Assembly: GCF_963576675.1 (NCBI RefSeq)
Contig: NC_088914.1
Location: 21,183,001-21,247,000, forward strand
Source: Euphorbia lathyris
Taxonomy: Eukaryota > Streptophyta > Magnoliopsida > Malpighiales > Euphorbiaceae
Direction of reading: 5' to 3'
Length of the DNA stretch: 64,000 nucleotides
Made by a program: the position numbers and the translations under genes. A model generated the notes under the pieces. That model was not told the DNA's origin. It saw nothing but the letters and a program-made list of their open reading frames with translations, and ran no database searches. The stretch's first letter is position 1. Each line of letters opens with the position of its first letter. This document shows, piece after piece, positions 20,720-31,336 of the stretch.

Positions 20720-21950
20720 AATTCAATAATTTATACTTTTTAGTAATTTTAATATATTTTCATATTTTCTTATAACTTGAATTCTATGAAACAATAATAA
20801 TAAAATAAAGGATTAATTAAGAAATATATTAGAATATAATAAAAAAACCAAAAATTGAATTAGACTACAATTAAAATTAAATATTATATCTATGATACAA
20901 AAGAATTACAATCTATATTAAAGAAAAATTGAGTTAAACTACAATTAAAATTAAATATTATATCTACGATACAAAAGAATTACAATCCATGTTAAAATGG
21001 AAGCAACTTCAATATATTATACTATAAACTATTAGCATCAATATTTTTCTAACATTGCACATGAAGAAACTTTATCAATTCTATATGTTACATATAAAAA
21101 AAAATCATAAGAATTAGTCACAAATTCATCTTGATTATAACCATTTTGCTTGATAGAATTTTATGATCACTAAGTATTCGAATTCAATTATCATTATGCT
21201 ACAATAACCCAATATATCCAATTGAATCAGCTTAAGGTGATTATTTGTCATATTTTTATCTCGTAATATCTCATCAAGACATTCAATCAATTTGTTCTTC
21301 ATTCTTTCACTTATACAATATCAGTCACGCTCGCAGATATTACTTATTTGACTTTATTAATATTTTCTAATAATTATATATTCTTGAATTTCGTAAGCAA
21401 GAAAAACAAATAAAAGAATAGAAAACAAAAATAAAGGGACAAAAAAGATAATTAGGAGAGAACTATCTTCCTCTCGTTTTTTTCGAAAATAAGAGAGATT
21501 GTAAGATATAAGCATATAAAGAGGATAGTGGAAATATTTTTTGCTCATTAATTAAAATTTTTATTTTTTCTTAATGAAGTATTAAGTCCATAAATTAGTT
21601 TTAGTTAAATAGAATTAAATCGCAATTGTAACCACTTAGTACAAAATAACGTTTTATAATTAATATGTGAAATTGATTCTATTAATTAGAATCATTTTGC
21701 TCAACATTTGAGAATTTGAAGAGATTCAAATAATAATATTTTTTAATTAATATTTTCCAACAACTTGTTTTATGCTCATGTTTCATTTTCATCTGTTACA
21801 AAATAATAACAATTTTGTACAAACCATAATATAATAGTTAAAAACTATATAACTAATGTTGCAAAAGCAACAATTATCTCAATATCCCATAATTAATGTA
21901 CATTTTTAGGATTTTGAGCATCAAAATTTATTTTTGATTCGGAATATCAT
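20720..21950. other. AT-rich region without gene; 74-bp tandem duplication
   Basis: ACTACAATTAAAATTAAATA... recurs at 20864 and 20938 (period 74), differing at a few bases. TGTTGC-AAAA-GCAACA at 21857-21872 is a perfect small hairpin. No open frame of note. Confidence 0.5.
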
Positions 21951-22222
21951 AAGGCCCAAGGGCCCAAGAAGCTAGGCCCATGAGGCCACCCCAGCTTCCT
22001 ATAAATACCCCTAGCAGGGAGAAGAGACAGGGACATTGTTTTGACTACACTATCGGGTAACCCCGTAACTCTTCGAATATTTCCTTTGATAGTCTCCTTG
22101 GATATCTAACTGTCTTGATCGTCGGAGTGTGCACATGGACCGCTCCTACACAGAGACGATTACCAGGAGCCGCGAGGATCCTCCAAGGCTGATCGAATCA
22201 CTGTAGCACATTCCCTAATTAT
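21950..22222 (+). repeat. Probable 5' LTR (3' part) of element III
   Basis: CCTATAAATACCCC (TATA 22000-22007) is followed about 200 bp later by a CTGTAGCA end and then ATTTGGTGCGGTGAGC (22221-22236), which is in the position of a Tat-type primer site. The tRNA cannot be named safely. The LTR start was not located and may be truncated. Confidence 0.5.
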
Positions 22223-22254
22223 TTGGTGCGGTGAGCGTGGACTACGAGTGATTT

Positions 22255-23280
22255 TTGAAGTATTCAGCAAGATGCAGACACCAACCGAGTTCACACCTGC
22301 CGGAGTGCCAAAGCACCGCGGCAACCAGTTCCATGACCGGCGAAGCGCGTCCTGCGCTGTCCACCCCAATTTCTCCCAGGAACCTGGCTCCATTGATGGA
22401 GGAGGTGGATCCCGAGGAGGAAGGAGCATACAACACTGCACAACTCCTCAGCGCCATACGGGGTTTTCAAACGACCCAGGCCATTCACACGGCGGCTCAA
22501 ATGAAGGTCATGAAGCAACAACAAAACCTACAGGAGGAGAACGCTAAAATCTGGCAATACCTCAATGAGGCCGCAACGCCACAGCAAACAGGCACCATCG
22601 CGAGCAGATCAACGACCCCGGAGGCGCTCCCCGAGAGGCTACCCGAGCTCGCCACGGCTGCACTAAGTGTGAGAGGCGCGACGCCTGGGGTACCGGCAAC
22701 CATCGGCAACGAGGACCTACTGGAGCAGAAGATCCAACGATTTCTGGACAAGAGGGCGCTTGGGGGAGTAATGGGGGGAAGCGTCACCTCCAGCAAAACT
22801 CCGCTAGTACAAAGGATCATTGAAATGAGGTTCCCTCGTGACTAGAAAGCCCCGCGATTATCCCAATATTCGGGGACCGAGGACCCGAATGATCACGTAG
22901 CCTCTTTTATGAGCACCATCAACCTCTACTCCAAAGACGAGGACATCATGTGCAAAGTTTTCCCACTACACTTTCCGCGAGTGTGCAGGAGTGGTATCGA
23001 GGACTGGCTCGGGAGTCCATCGATTCCTTCGACCTATTAAAAGATCTCTTTCTCTCTAGATTCGCTGCAGCAGTAAAGGTAAGGAAGATTAGCTCGGACC
23101 TTAATGGGCTCAAGCAGCGGGCAATCGAGCCACTACGCAATTTCCTCTCCAGGTTCCATCACATGGCCTCTCAGGTCAAAGGCCTCAATCTGGAAGTGGC
23201 CCACGATGCCCTCGCGAAAGGCACCTCGTGCGAGCCCCTCAAACAAAAGTGCTTCAGAGTGCAGGGGAGACCGATCCTGA
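22255..23280 (+). pseudogene. gag of element III
   Basis: The frame from 22255 encodes a variable, Gln/Glu-rich N-terminus and ends at a TAG (22843-22845) where the family normally has Trp. In-frame reading continues with APRLSQYSGTEDPNDHVASF and then the capsid-type gag core (VFPTTLSASVQEWYRGLA, SFDLLKDLFLSRFA, LKQRAIEPLRNFLSRF) up to about 23250. Near 23225-23285 part of the domain has been deleted with a frame change (LAKGTSCEPLKQK runs into unrelated frame). Gag would build particles. The start codon is uncertain because the upstream leader is open in the same frame. Confidence 0.75.
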
Positions 23281-23289
23281 GGAAAGGAG

Positions 23290-23805
23290 GTGCACTATGT
23301 TACTCAGAACCAGACTCGACGATACACACACTTGACTCCCCCGGCGGACAAAGGGAAGACCCGCGTCGAGAAGGAATACTACAAATACCACAAATCATCC
23401 GGACACTCCACAGAGAACTGTTATCAGCTACAGAAGGAAATCGAGCGAATCACACAACAAGGTGCCCCGCCAAGACCCATTAGGCAGAGAGAGAAAAGCC
23501 CGAAGCAGCGTGATGCTGGCCGAGCGGAGGAGGCAAAGCGACCAAGGTTCCACGGGGAAATCCATATCATAAGAGAGGGAGCGCCGGCGCTCTATCACCA
23601 TCTGGAGAGCTTCCGAAAGAGAAAAACAGCTGATCAAACCCTGACACTACAGCCGCCACTCCGAACCAGCCACTCGGAGGCCCTCGTGGTCACTATCAAC
23701 ATTGCCGGCTTTAAGGTACACCGGGTGCTAGTGGACACGGGAAGCTCGGTAAATTTTCTTACCTGGCAAGCGCTCCGCACTATGAAGAATACTCACACGG
23801 CCCTC
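23290..23805 (+). pseudogene. gag C-terminus and protease N-terminus of element III, cut by element IV
   Basis: This segment encodes the Tat gag tail with a decayed zinc motif, EYYKYHKSSGHSTENC: the first Cys has become Tyr while the His residues and last Cys remain. A basic linker follows, then the protease start VTINIAGFKVHRVLVDTGSSVNFL with an intact DTGS active site. The frame is interrupted at 23805 by element IV, which duplicated CCCTC (23801-23805 and 48321-48325). Protease wording resumes at 48326. Confidence 0.82.
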
Positions 23806-25453
23806 TGATAGGGGTCAAAAACCCCTATCTTTGGGTACGGTTTTAGGATGGGTTTTAGTGTTATTTAGTTAATAAGCGAGCAATTCTCGCATTTAAATGC
23901 TTTTGTGTGAGTTAGTTAGAAATTGGAAATGTTTTATTTACTTTTCGCTGTTTAGGCTCATTTTGTGATCAATTTAGGCAAATACGGCCAAATTGGCATG
24001 CATATAATAATTCCGTTATCTTTTGAAGCTAATTGATCCGTCAAAAGTCGCACCAAACGAAGCGTTTGCTCAAATAAGCGATTGGCGGGTCAATTTAGCC
24101 TTTGGACTAATGTTATCTGGAGTTTTTGTGCATGCGCAGGGATAAATTCGGGCGAAGAACACATTGATTGGCATTCAGCAAACACGCGGAGGCGTATCGG
24201 GCAAGACAGCTCGCCGAGCAGGCTGTGCCTGCTCGCCGAGCAGGCCGGCAGAGGGCTGCTCGCCGAGCAGGCAATGCCTGCTCTCGACGAGCAGCGCCTG
24301 CTCGCCGAGCAGCGCCTGCTCGCCGAGCAGCGCCTGCTCACCGAGCAGCAGTGCCTGCTCGGCGAGCAGACCTGTGGGAATTGGTCAAAAAGACCAATTC
24401 CGCCCCCATGATGCCACGATGGACCCCACGACTTCCTACCTGCATAAGGACACGAAAATAGGTCAAGAAAAGGGCCCGAGCCGCGTCTATAAATAGGATT
24501 TTTCCAATGTAAATTAAATATCTTTTTTCTTTGTAATTTTCTTAGCTTTTCATCTTGAGAAATCCTCTCCACCTCCTCCATATCCTTCAAACCTCCATTG
24601 AAGACACCTCCGAAGCTCCATTCACCGAGGATTGCTCAAGCTCCATCCTTAAGTCCTAGGAAGACGCCTGCATTGGTAGACAAGTTCCCTGAAAGGGATT
24701 TTTCTTCTTTTATATTCTGTCTAGCCTCTGATACATGTTATGAATCCTAGGCTCATTGTAACTTCGTGACAATACTTTCATCTTTGATATATATTATAGT
24801 TCTTGTTCATTCAATTGTTTTAATGCTTTAATCTTTGTCTTACGCTTTGTCTGATTGGTTTAACTCATTCGATAATCCCAAAATCAAGTTGGCACATATT
24901 GCGAGCTGAATCTGACCTAGTCAGTGCCTATAGGATTGACGACCCTATAGAAGATTAAGCCCAAATTGCTGAGCCTTAGAGCTAGTTTCGGCCTTACAAG
25001 GGAATCACGAACTAGGGACTTTAGGAGGATAGGTCGGGTTAATCGCCTCGGACACAAGTGACTTAGGTTTTAATTCAATTGCTTAAACAATCTATTTTCA
25101 TTATCATCGTATCCCTTCATATTCCTTCGGGTAATTGCATTGGTAAAAGATCACTTAAGAGTAGTTTAACTTAATTAGGGGTAGAATAACTTAATTAGGC
25201 GTAGAATAACTTAGTTAGAATCAGATAACTTAGCTAGGAATAGTATAATCCAACCTAGGAGTAGATTAACTTAGAAAAACCAAATCAAAACCCCCAAAGC
25301 CTAGATAACACTTGAGACCTAGTAATTCGATACTTGCAGAAATAAATCTTGTGGACGATAACCTGGACTTAACCAGAAATTTATTACTTGATAACGACGG
25401 GGTACACTTATCCCTTAGTGAGTCTCGCGGTGCGACTACCGTGAGGCGCATCA
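23806..25453 (+). repeat. 5' LTR of element IV
   Basis: 1648 bp, TG...CA. It contains an array of eight CTGCTCG-N-CGAGCAG palindromes (24209-24369), a TATA box TATAAATA at 24488-24495, and a long U5/leader part. It is homologous to 46659-48320. Confidence 0.93.
24209..24369 (+). repeat. Array of eight CTGCTCGCCGAGCAG palindromes in U3 of element IV (5' LTR)
   Basis: Eight units of GCTCGCCGAGC type, most extended to CCTGCTCGCCGAGCAGG, joined by short GC-rich linkers. One unit is CTCTCGACGAG, one CTCACCGAG and the last CTCGGCGAG. The array ends about 120 bp upstream of the TATA box. In the 3' LTR the array (47062-47236) also has eight units but in a different order. Confidence 0.85.
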
Positions 25454-25477
25454 AGTTTTTGGCGTCGTTGCCGGGGA
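25454..25477 (+). promoter_or_regulatory. Primer-binding site of element IV (Asp-tRNA type)
   Basis: TGGCGTCGTTGCCGGGGA (25460-25477) follows the LTR end after AGTTTT. It is complementary to a plant Asp-tRNA 3' end with one mismatch. Element II has the identical site including the mismatch. Confidence 0.75.
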
Positions 25478-25672
25478 TTTATTTCTTCTGCAATATCGAA
25501 CCAAAGGTTGATTTGTTAGTTTAGGCATTCCTTTGTGAATATCTTTGTTTATATCATCTATACTTGTTAATATATAATTTCTTTATACTTTTCTATACTT
25601 GTTCATATCTGTATACTGTTACTTATCAACTTTTGTGCTAGAACTTCACTTTTTCTCAGCATTCTCTGATCA

Positions 25673-26635
25673 ATGAATTGGCAAGAAAAAGTCGAGTGGC
25701 AAGCTCAAAAGTTTACTATCCCATCAAGACAATACATTCATGCCCTGGAGAATGAGGCTCCCAATCCCTCCATGGCCGACTTAAATGAGAAAATGGATAT
25801 CTTGATGGCGAAACTGAGCCTCAACACCAATGAAAGTGTAAGTTTTGTGGGTAATCACCAAAGGTATAATTCTAACCCCAATTCTTACAGCTTTTATGGT
25901 AGTGATTGGAGGAGACCTCAACACTCAAATCTGTCCTACGGGAATCCTAACATGTTGAGGCCTCCAAATAGGTTTGTTAATGAGCACAGGGAAAACGAAT
26001 TGGGAATGTTCCCTTACGAACAAGCAAGCCAAGTTCCTCCACAACCCTCTAGCTCACGAGATGAGGTGCTGTCCCTTTTGAAAGGAATATCAGCCCGACT
26101 TACAATCAACGAGGAGGTTTGCAAGGACTTGAGCAACCAATTGGCTCAAATAAACCATGAGATGCAAGAGCAATCCCGAGATGCTCTCCCAGGCATAAAG
26201 GAAAACATAAAAATCCCACAAAGAGAATCAGCTCAAGTCATCTCCTTGAGGAATGACAAAAAGGTAGAACCAAGTCCACTATCACATGCATCACTCGAGG
26301 TAAGTGAGGAACCGGAAGCGGTAAGCAACCCCGGTTCAAAATCTGAAATTCTAAATCATGTGATAGAGATAAAAGATCAAATCAAAACTTGTGTATCTCA
26401 ACTACCTTTTCCTCAAAAATTAAAAAAGTTTAGGTTTGCTTCATGCTCAGAAGTTTTCATTCTCTTCGACCTACCAAGAGAATCCAAAAGGGAGCAAACC
26501 AAACTTTTTCATAATATGTTTAAATTCGACCTCCTGCTTTCATTAAACTTATTAGAGGCTCTTAATCCGTTTTGTAGGTACGGGTTATTTGTTAAGGAGT
26601 TCGAGTTCCTAACGCGAGTAGAAGCATACACCTAG
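25673..26635 (+). CDS. gag-derived ORF of element IV
   Basis: A 320-codon intact ORF. It lacks the capsid-type core and zinc knuckle of Athila gag but retains its downstream wording in order: an N-terminal segment (SMADLNEKMDILMAKLSL, about residues 36-53), a Tyr/Asn-rich stretch (YNSNPNSYSFYGSDWRRPQH), a QAQ-type coiled stretch (LSNQLAQINHEMQEQ), and QVISLRNDKKVE in the place of the ISLRSGK motif. PFPQKLKKF follows. The last 60 residues are not recognised. The same order is seen in element V gag-protease (41277-43970). It may be a residual RNA- or particle-binding protein, or simply a recent relic. Start chosen as the first ATG after the leader. Confidence 0.6.
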   Translation: MNWQEKVEWQAQKFTIPSRQYIHALENEAPNPSMADLNEKMDILMAKLSLNTNESVSFVGNHQRYNSNPNSYSFYGSDWRRPQHSNLSYGNPNMLRPPNRFVNEHRENELGMFPYEQASQVPPQPSSSRDEVLSLLKGISARLTINEEVCKDLSNQLAQINHEMQEQSRDALPGIKENIKIPQRESAQVISLRNDKKVEPSPLSHASLEVSEEPEAVSNPGSKSEILNHVIEIKDQIKTCVSQLPFPQKLKKFRFASCSEVFILFDLPRESKREQTKLFHNMFKFDLLLSLNLLEALNPFCRYGLFVKEFEFLTRVEAYT

Positions 26636-26639
26636 GCGG

Positions 26640-28210
26640 GAATTCTATGTCGAGCTCACCGACTATAACGTGGCGCTTCTTGGGAGGCAACCCAAGTTTT
26701 AATAAAACTTTTCAGGTTTATTTTATTTATATTATATATTGATATTTTAGTTTAGTTGTTTAGTTTTATTTTATTTTATTTTATTTTATTTTTATTTTTT
26801 TTAAGTGTTCAGGTTTAAAATAAAATTTAAAAAAAAAAAAAAAAGAAATTTGGCCCCAGGAGGCCCAGCTCGCCGAGCTGGGCACTGCTCGCCGCGAGCT
26901 GGGGGCTGGCGCCCAGCCCGCCGCTGGGCACTGCGCCCAGCCCGCTGCTCGACCGAGATAAGCAACGGTTCAGGATTTTTTCCCGAACGGAGCTGAAATA
27001 AATAAATAATTAATTAATAAAATAAATAAAAAAAATTGGCACCACAAATCATCAAATTTTTGGCGATTGCGATAAAATTAGTAAGTTGTCTTCTCCACCC
27101 TAACTTTTTGCACTTGTACTTTATGGTTTGTGATGCAATGTTGGAACTTATTGCATATTTTTAGTGTGAGGAGGAGGGGTAGACAAACTTACAAAAATTG
27201 TATAATTTTTAAAATTTTTGTTGCGTCGTGTCTAGTTTAGTTTTGCGTTTTTCGGGTTTTATTTATGTTTTGCATGTTTAGGACCTAAAACTGTGAACCT
27301 CCTTCGAATCTAAACTTCGTTATTTGTCCTTGAGGGCTGAGAACCGAATCTAAGATTGCATGATAACTAGTTTAGGTGTAGGACAAAATCCTTGTATCTG
27401 TAAATGCATGAGCTAAAGTTTGCATTTAGACCCTACTTTTGAAGAAATGTCAAAATCATTACTTAGGTAGATAACTTAAGAATTGAAGGCATGTGATGTT
27501 AAACTTGAGTTTGGGGAGAACTAGTAAACACAAAATTGAAACCCAAAGAATTGTGAGTTGAATTTGAGCCTAAGAGCGAACATCAAAAAGCTCTTTTTCT
27601 TGACATTTTTGTGTGAATGATTTGACTTGTGGAAGATTACAGATTTTGCACCTAATACTGTGTTGAACCTACAGGAAATGATTTGAGATGATAAACGATG
27701 ACATCAGCCTCATTAGAATTAACCCTTTTCTTTACCTTATTTTCTCTTTTTCATCCACTCTAGGAAGCCCCTTTGAGCCTATATTTTTGTAGTTTATAGA
27801 TTTTTCTTTCGTTCTAACCCAATTTTTGCAAACCATCATTTGGTTTGCTACTTAACCCTAAGTTTTTGCAAAGCTCACATCGAGCCTTTGTCGTTCTAGC
27901 GCTTTATCTCTGTTTATGGCATCATAGTAGCAAGCCAAAAGGCTAAAAAGTGAATGAGCATCACTATCCCAAAAAGAAAAAAAAGGGAAAAACAGAAAAA
28001 CAGAAAAAGAAAAGAAAAGAAAAGAGACGAACAAAAAGGGGAGAACTTCATTCCCCAGTTCTTAAAATCAAAACGTCTCAAGAAAACGTCCTAAAAAGAG
28101 AACAATGAATGAATAAAAAGCTCAGTCACTTCATATTTGCTAAAGCCATTTGAACTTTGTTTTTCTAGCGCTAGAACTATTAACCCTTGTTGTACCTTTA
28201 ACCCTCTAAC
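26640..28210 (+). other. Internal non-coding region of element IV
   Basis: A hairpin TTGGGAGGCAACCCAA (26680-26695) directly follows the ORF; the same motif follows the gag-protease ORF of V. At 26864-26882 CCCAGCTCGCCGAGCTGGG is a perfect 19-bp palindrome, with further GC-rich half-palindromes to 26950. The rest is AT-rich without recognisable frames. It ends at 28211-28215 (CACAT), the target of copia VI. Confidence 0.7.
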
Positions 28211-28215
28211 CACAT

Positions 28216-29564
28216 TGTTGAAACACCTTTCCACATAATTTTGATTTGACAAAATTGTTTAAGTATAATTGAAAAACATATTCTAAACACACTAAGTTTA
28301 AATGCTTTGATTTATTCTACTAATGTGTTTGTTCAATGTTGAGTTAAATTGTTTATAAGACATAAGAATTAAAAGGCCCAAGCCCAATACGAAAGTCAAA
28401 GCCCAAGTCAGACAACTCAAGACAACTCGGCCCGCGTTTATCAAAACGATGTCGTTGTGTACAAAACGCAACTCAGCAAGAGAATGATCTAGAAGACCTT
28501 CAGGGAACAACTTCGGAACGAAGCTGCTGAGTTGATTCGACAAAGCGTACAAGACAGCAGCTGGCTAAGGAAAACTTCTAGACAAAGTATTTCCACTTCG
28601 GGTAAAATTCAGACGTCACAGTATGCTGTCCAGTTGACTTTACCATAAATAGTGAGACACTCTGCCGAGCTGACCAAAAGCTGACCGATGACAGAAGATA
28701 CACAAATCTGATTGGCCGAGAGCTCTGAGCAAGTCAGGATGACAACGACAGGAAGCCGTTTCCCTCCAACGGTTATTTCAAAATTCGAAATGGCCGATGC
28801 CTCAAGACGTCTCTATAAATAGTGCCATCAGAAGCTTCATTCCACACAGAACTTGATCAAGCCATTACGCTGACCAAATTTTTACGCAAGTTCTGCAAGC
28901 AAGAAGCAAAGTAAATCTTACACTACATTTCATATATTTGTGTAAAAGTCTAGAGTGATTATTCAATCATTTAAGGTGTCTTAGCAATCATTGCTTAGGA
29001 CAAACACTTATCATTTCTAGAGATTAGAAAGGAGAGGCTGAGTACTCGGTTATAGTACTCAGCGAGAGATTAGGATTGAGTAGAGGTATAGAGGAAGGTA
29101 CTCTTCTTATACTCAGTTGCTAAGATTGTAAAAGGTTTGAGGCTCTACCTTTAAAGAGCTCAGTAGAGGATTCGAAATCTCGGAACGTGTTCCGGGGACA
29201 GGACGTAGGCTTAGAAGAAGCCGAACCTGGATAAATCTGCTGAGTAACGTATTTCTTACCTTAAACTCCTTATATATATTGCTTGCTTAAATAAACAAAA
29301 ACTAACCAAGTAAAGAGGTCAAGCTGAGTTGTGCGCATCGAACATCTGAGCTCAGGAATAGACTTTAAGTGCTATCTCCTGACTCAAGTCAAGAAACTGA
29401 CCTAGTCACCAGTTGACTAAGCCAGTATCTTACTGATTACTCAGCGCCGCTGTTAAAACCTTTTCTCTTGAGAAAATAAGGCTGCCCTAAATCTTTAAAA
29501 AGTTTAAATAGTTCCTAACCCCCCCCCCTTGGAACTATACTTGTAACGTTATAAGGGACCAACA
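28216..29564 (+). repeat. 5' LTR of element VI
   Basis: 1349 bp. TATA box TATAAATA at 28814-28821, with a weaker ACCATAAATAGTG at about 28641. Near the 3' end AGTTCC...GGAACT (29510-29536) encloses a run of ten C. The LTR ends GGGACCAACA, followed by the Met-tRNA-type primer site. Confidence 0.93.
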
Positions 29565-29566
29565 AG

Positions 29567-29579
29567 TGGTATCAGAGCC
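29567..29579 (+). promoter_or_regulatory. Primer-binding site of element VI (initiator Met-tRNA)
   Basis: TGGTATCAGAGCC lies two bases after the LTR end and is the standard plant copia primer site. Confidence 0.9.
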
Positions 29580-29626
29580 TAAAAGCTCACTGTAAAAGGT
29601 CTAACAACCTTGAGCTGATCCCTACC

Positions 29627-31331
29627 ATGGGCGAAAACAGTACTCGGTTTCTCCCAGCAAACCAAACAACTCAGATACTGCCTGAGGGGCTGTCCATCAC
29701 TCGGTCTCCCCTATTCTTCGGGTCTAACTATACCTTCTGGAAGAATAGGATGAAAAATTTCATTCAGGCTACAAATATGAGTGCCTGGCTATCTATAGTT
29801 CAAGGCCCATTTGTACCTGTTGAAGTTGTGGCTGGCCAAACAGTTGTAAAAGCTGAGGCCAAATGGACAGAGGATGATCTTAAGAAGCTTCAAAATCACG
29901 CTTCGGCTATCAATATGCTTCACTGTGCGCTTCGGCTATCAAGAGATCTGGAAAAAGCTGGAAGTCACCTACGAGGGAACCAATAAAGTAAAGGAGTCCA
30001 AGGTGAATCAGCAGATGAGACTGTACGAGCTGTTCGAGATGAACAATGATGAGGGCATTTCAGACATGAATGCAAGGTTTACCAACATCATTAATGAGCT
30101 CAAGAGACTTGGGAAAATCTTCACTGAGGAAGAACAAGTCAAAAAGATACTCAGGAGTCTTCCTAAAGACTGGCAAGCAAAGAAGACCGCTGTTGAGGAA
30201 GCTCAGGATTTAACCACCTACAAATATGACGAAATCATCGGCTCGTTGCTGACCCATGAGATATCTATGAAAAACTTCGAGGTGAAGGAAAAATCTGAAG
30301 ACAAGAAGCAGAAGTCTCTTATCATGAAAGCTGACTCCACTGACGGGAGTTCAACTGATGACGAGGAGATGGCTATGTTCACAAGAAAGATGAAAAGGCT
30401 ATTCAGGAAGAATGACAAATATTCTAAGAAGCCTTACAGAAAGTTTGATAAGTATAAAGATGACTCAAGCGACAGCAAATACAAAAAGGACAGCTCAAAG
30501 CCCATTACATGCTTTGAGTGCCATCAAACTGGCCATATTAAATCAAGCTGCCCCACACTGAGGAAAGACAAGAAGAGCGGCAAGAAGGCAATGGTGGCTA
30601 CATGGAGCGACAGTGATGAGTCTTCATCTACAGAAGCTGAGGCCACCGAGTCAGCGAAGATATGCTTCATGGCTGACGAACTTGCTGAGCCGTGCGTCTC
30701 TGAGCATGCTGACCCATCCGTCGCATCAGATGACGAGGAGCAATCAAATGAGGTAATTACTCTTTCCCAGGTCAGAAACGATATGGTTAATGCCCTGAGT
30801 GATCTCTACACACTTGTCAAGAAGTGTAATAAGAAAGTTAGAGCACTCAGCAGGCGTTGTGACGAAGTGGAAGAGGTCAAGCTGAGTGACCTCAGATTCC
30901 TTCTTCAGGACAATTCAACTCTGTATGATAACATGAAGATCATACACGAGTCTGTCTCTGAAGTCCAATCAGTTTCAAAGAAACTGAAAAAGGACATCAC
31001 AACTATCCAGAACCAATTAAAGGTTCCAAATAAAAGAAACATTCCTCTGAGAACTCAGTACCAAGGTACTCAGCAGAGATGGAATCCCCAGCGAAAAGTC
31101 CAGTGTGACTTTTGTGGGAAGAAAGGACACACCACTAAGGTGTGCTGGCACGCTCAGCACTGGGGTGCTGACAAGTCAGTGAAACATCCTAAACAGAAGG
31201 TCAACTGTGACTTTTGTGGAAAGAATGGCCATACTGTCCAAGTATGTCGCCATAAAATAAAATATGATGCTTTACCTGTTGCACCTAACAAGCAAGGACC
31301 CAAAAAGAATTGGGTACCTAAAAGTAACTAG
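29627..31331 (+). pseudogene. gag of element VI
   Basis: The frame from ATG 29627 encodes the copia gag start (LFFGSNYTFWKNRMKNFIQA, a UBN2-type capsid region). Near 29925-29945 a 14-bp duplication replaces about 45 nt present in copy VII and shifts the frame. Reading resumes from about 29940 (EIWKKLEVTYEGTNKVKESK) and is open to TAG 31329-31331. Three CX2CX4HX4C zinc knuckles follow: CFECHQTGHIKSSC, CDFCGKKGHTTKVC and CDFCGKNGHTVQVC. Between the first and second lies a coiled, acidic stretch. Gag would package element RNA. The shift near the N-terminus makes this copy defective. Confidence 0.87.
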
Positions 31332-31336
31332 TTACA

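Noticed and set aside
24082..24496. Long open frames over the palindrome array (plus and minus)
   Set aside because: The Arg/Ala/Ser-rich repeats simply translate the CTGCTCGCCGAGCAG array in all frames. The same holds for 46935-47457 and 26805-26996.
28298..28552. 84-codon minus frame present twice (also 44958-45212)
   Set aside because: It lies inside the LTRs of element VI, antisense to LTR transcription, with no motif.
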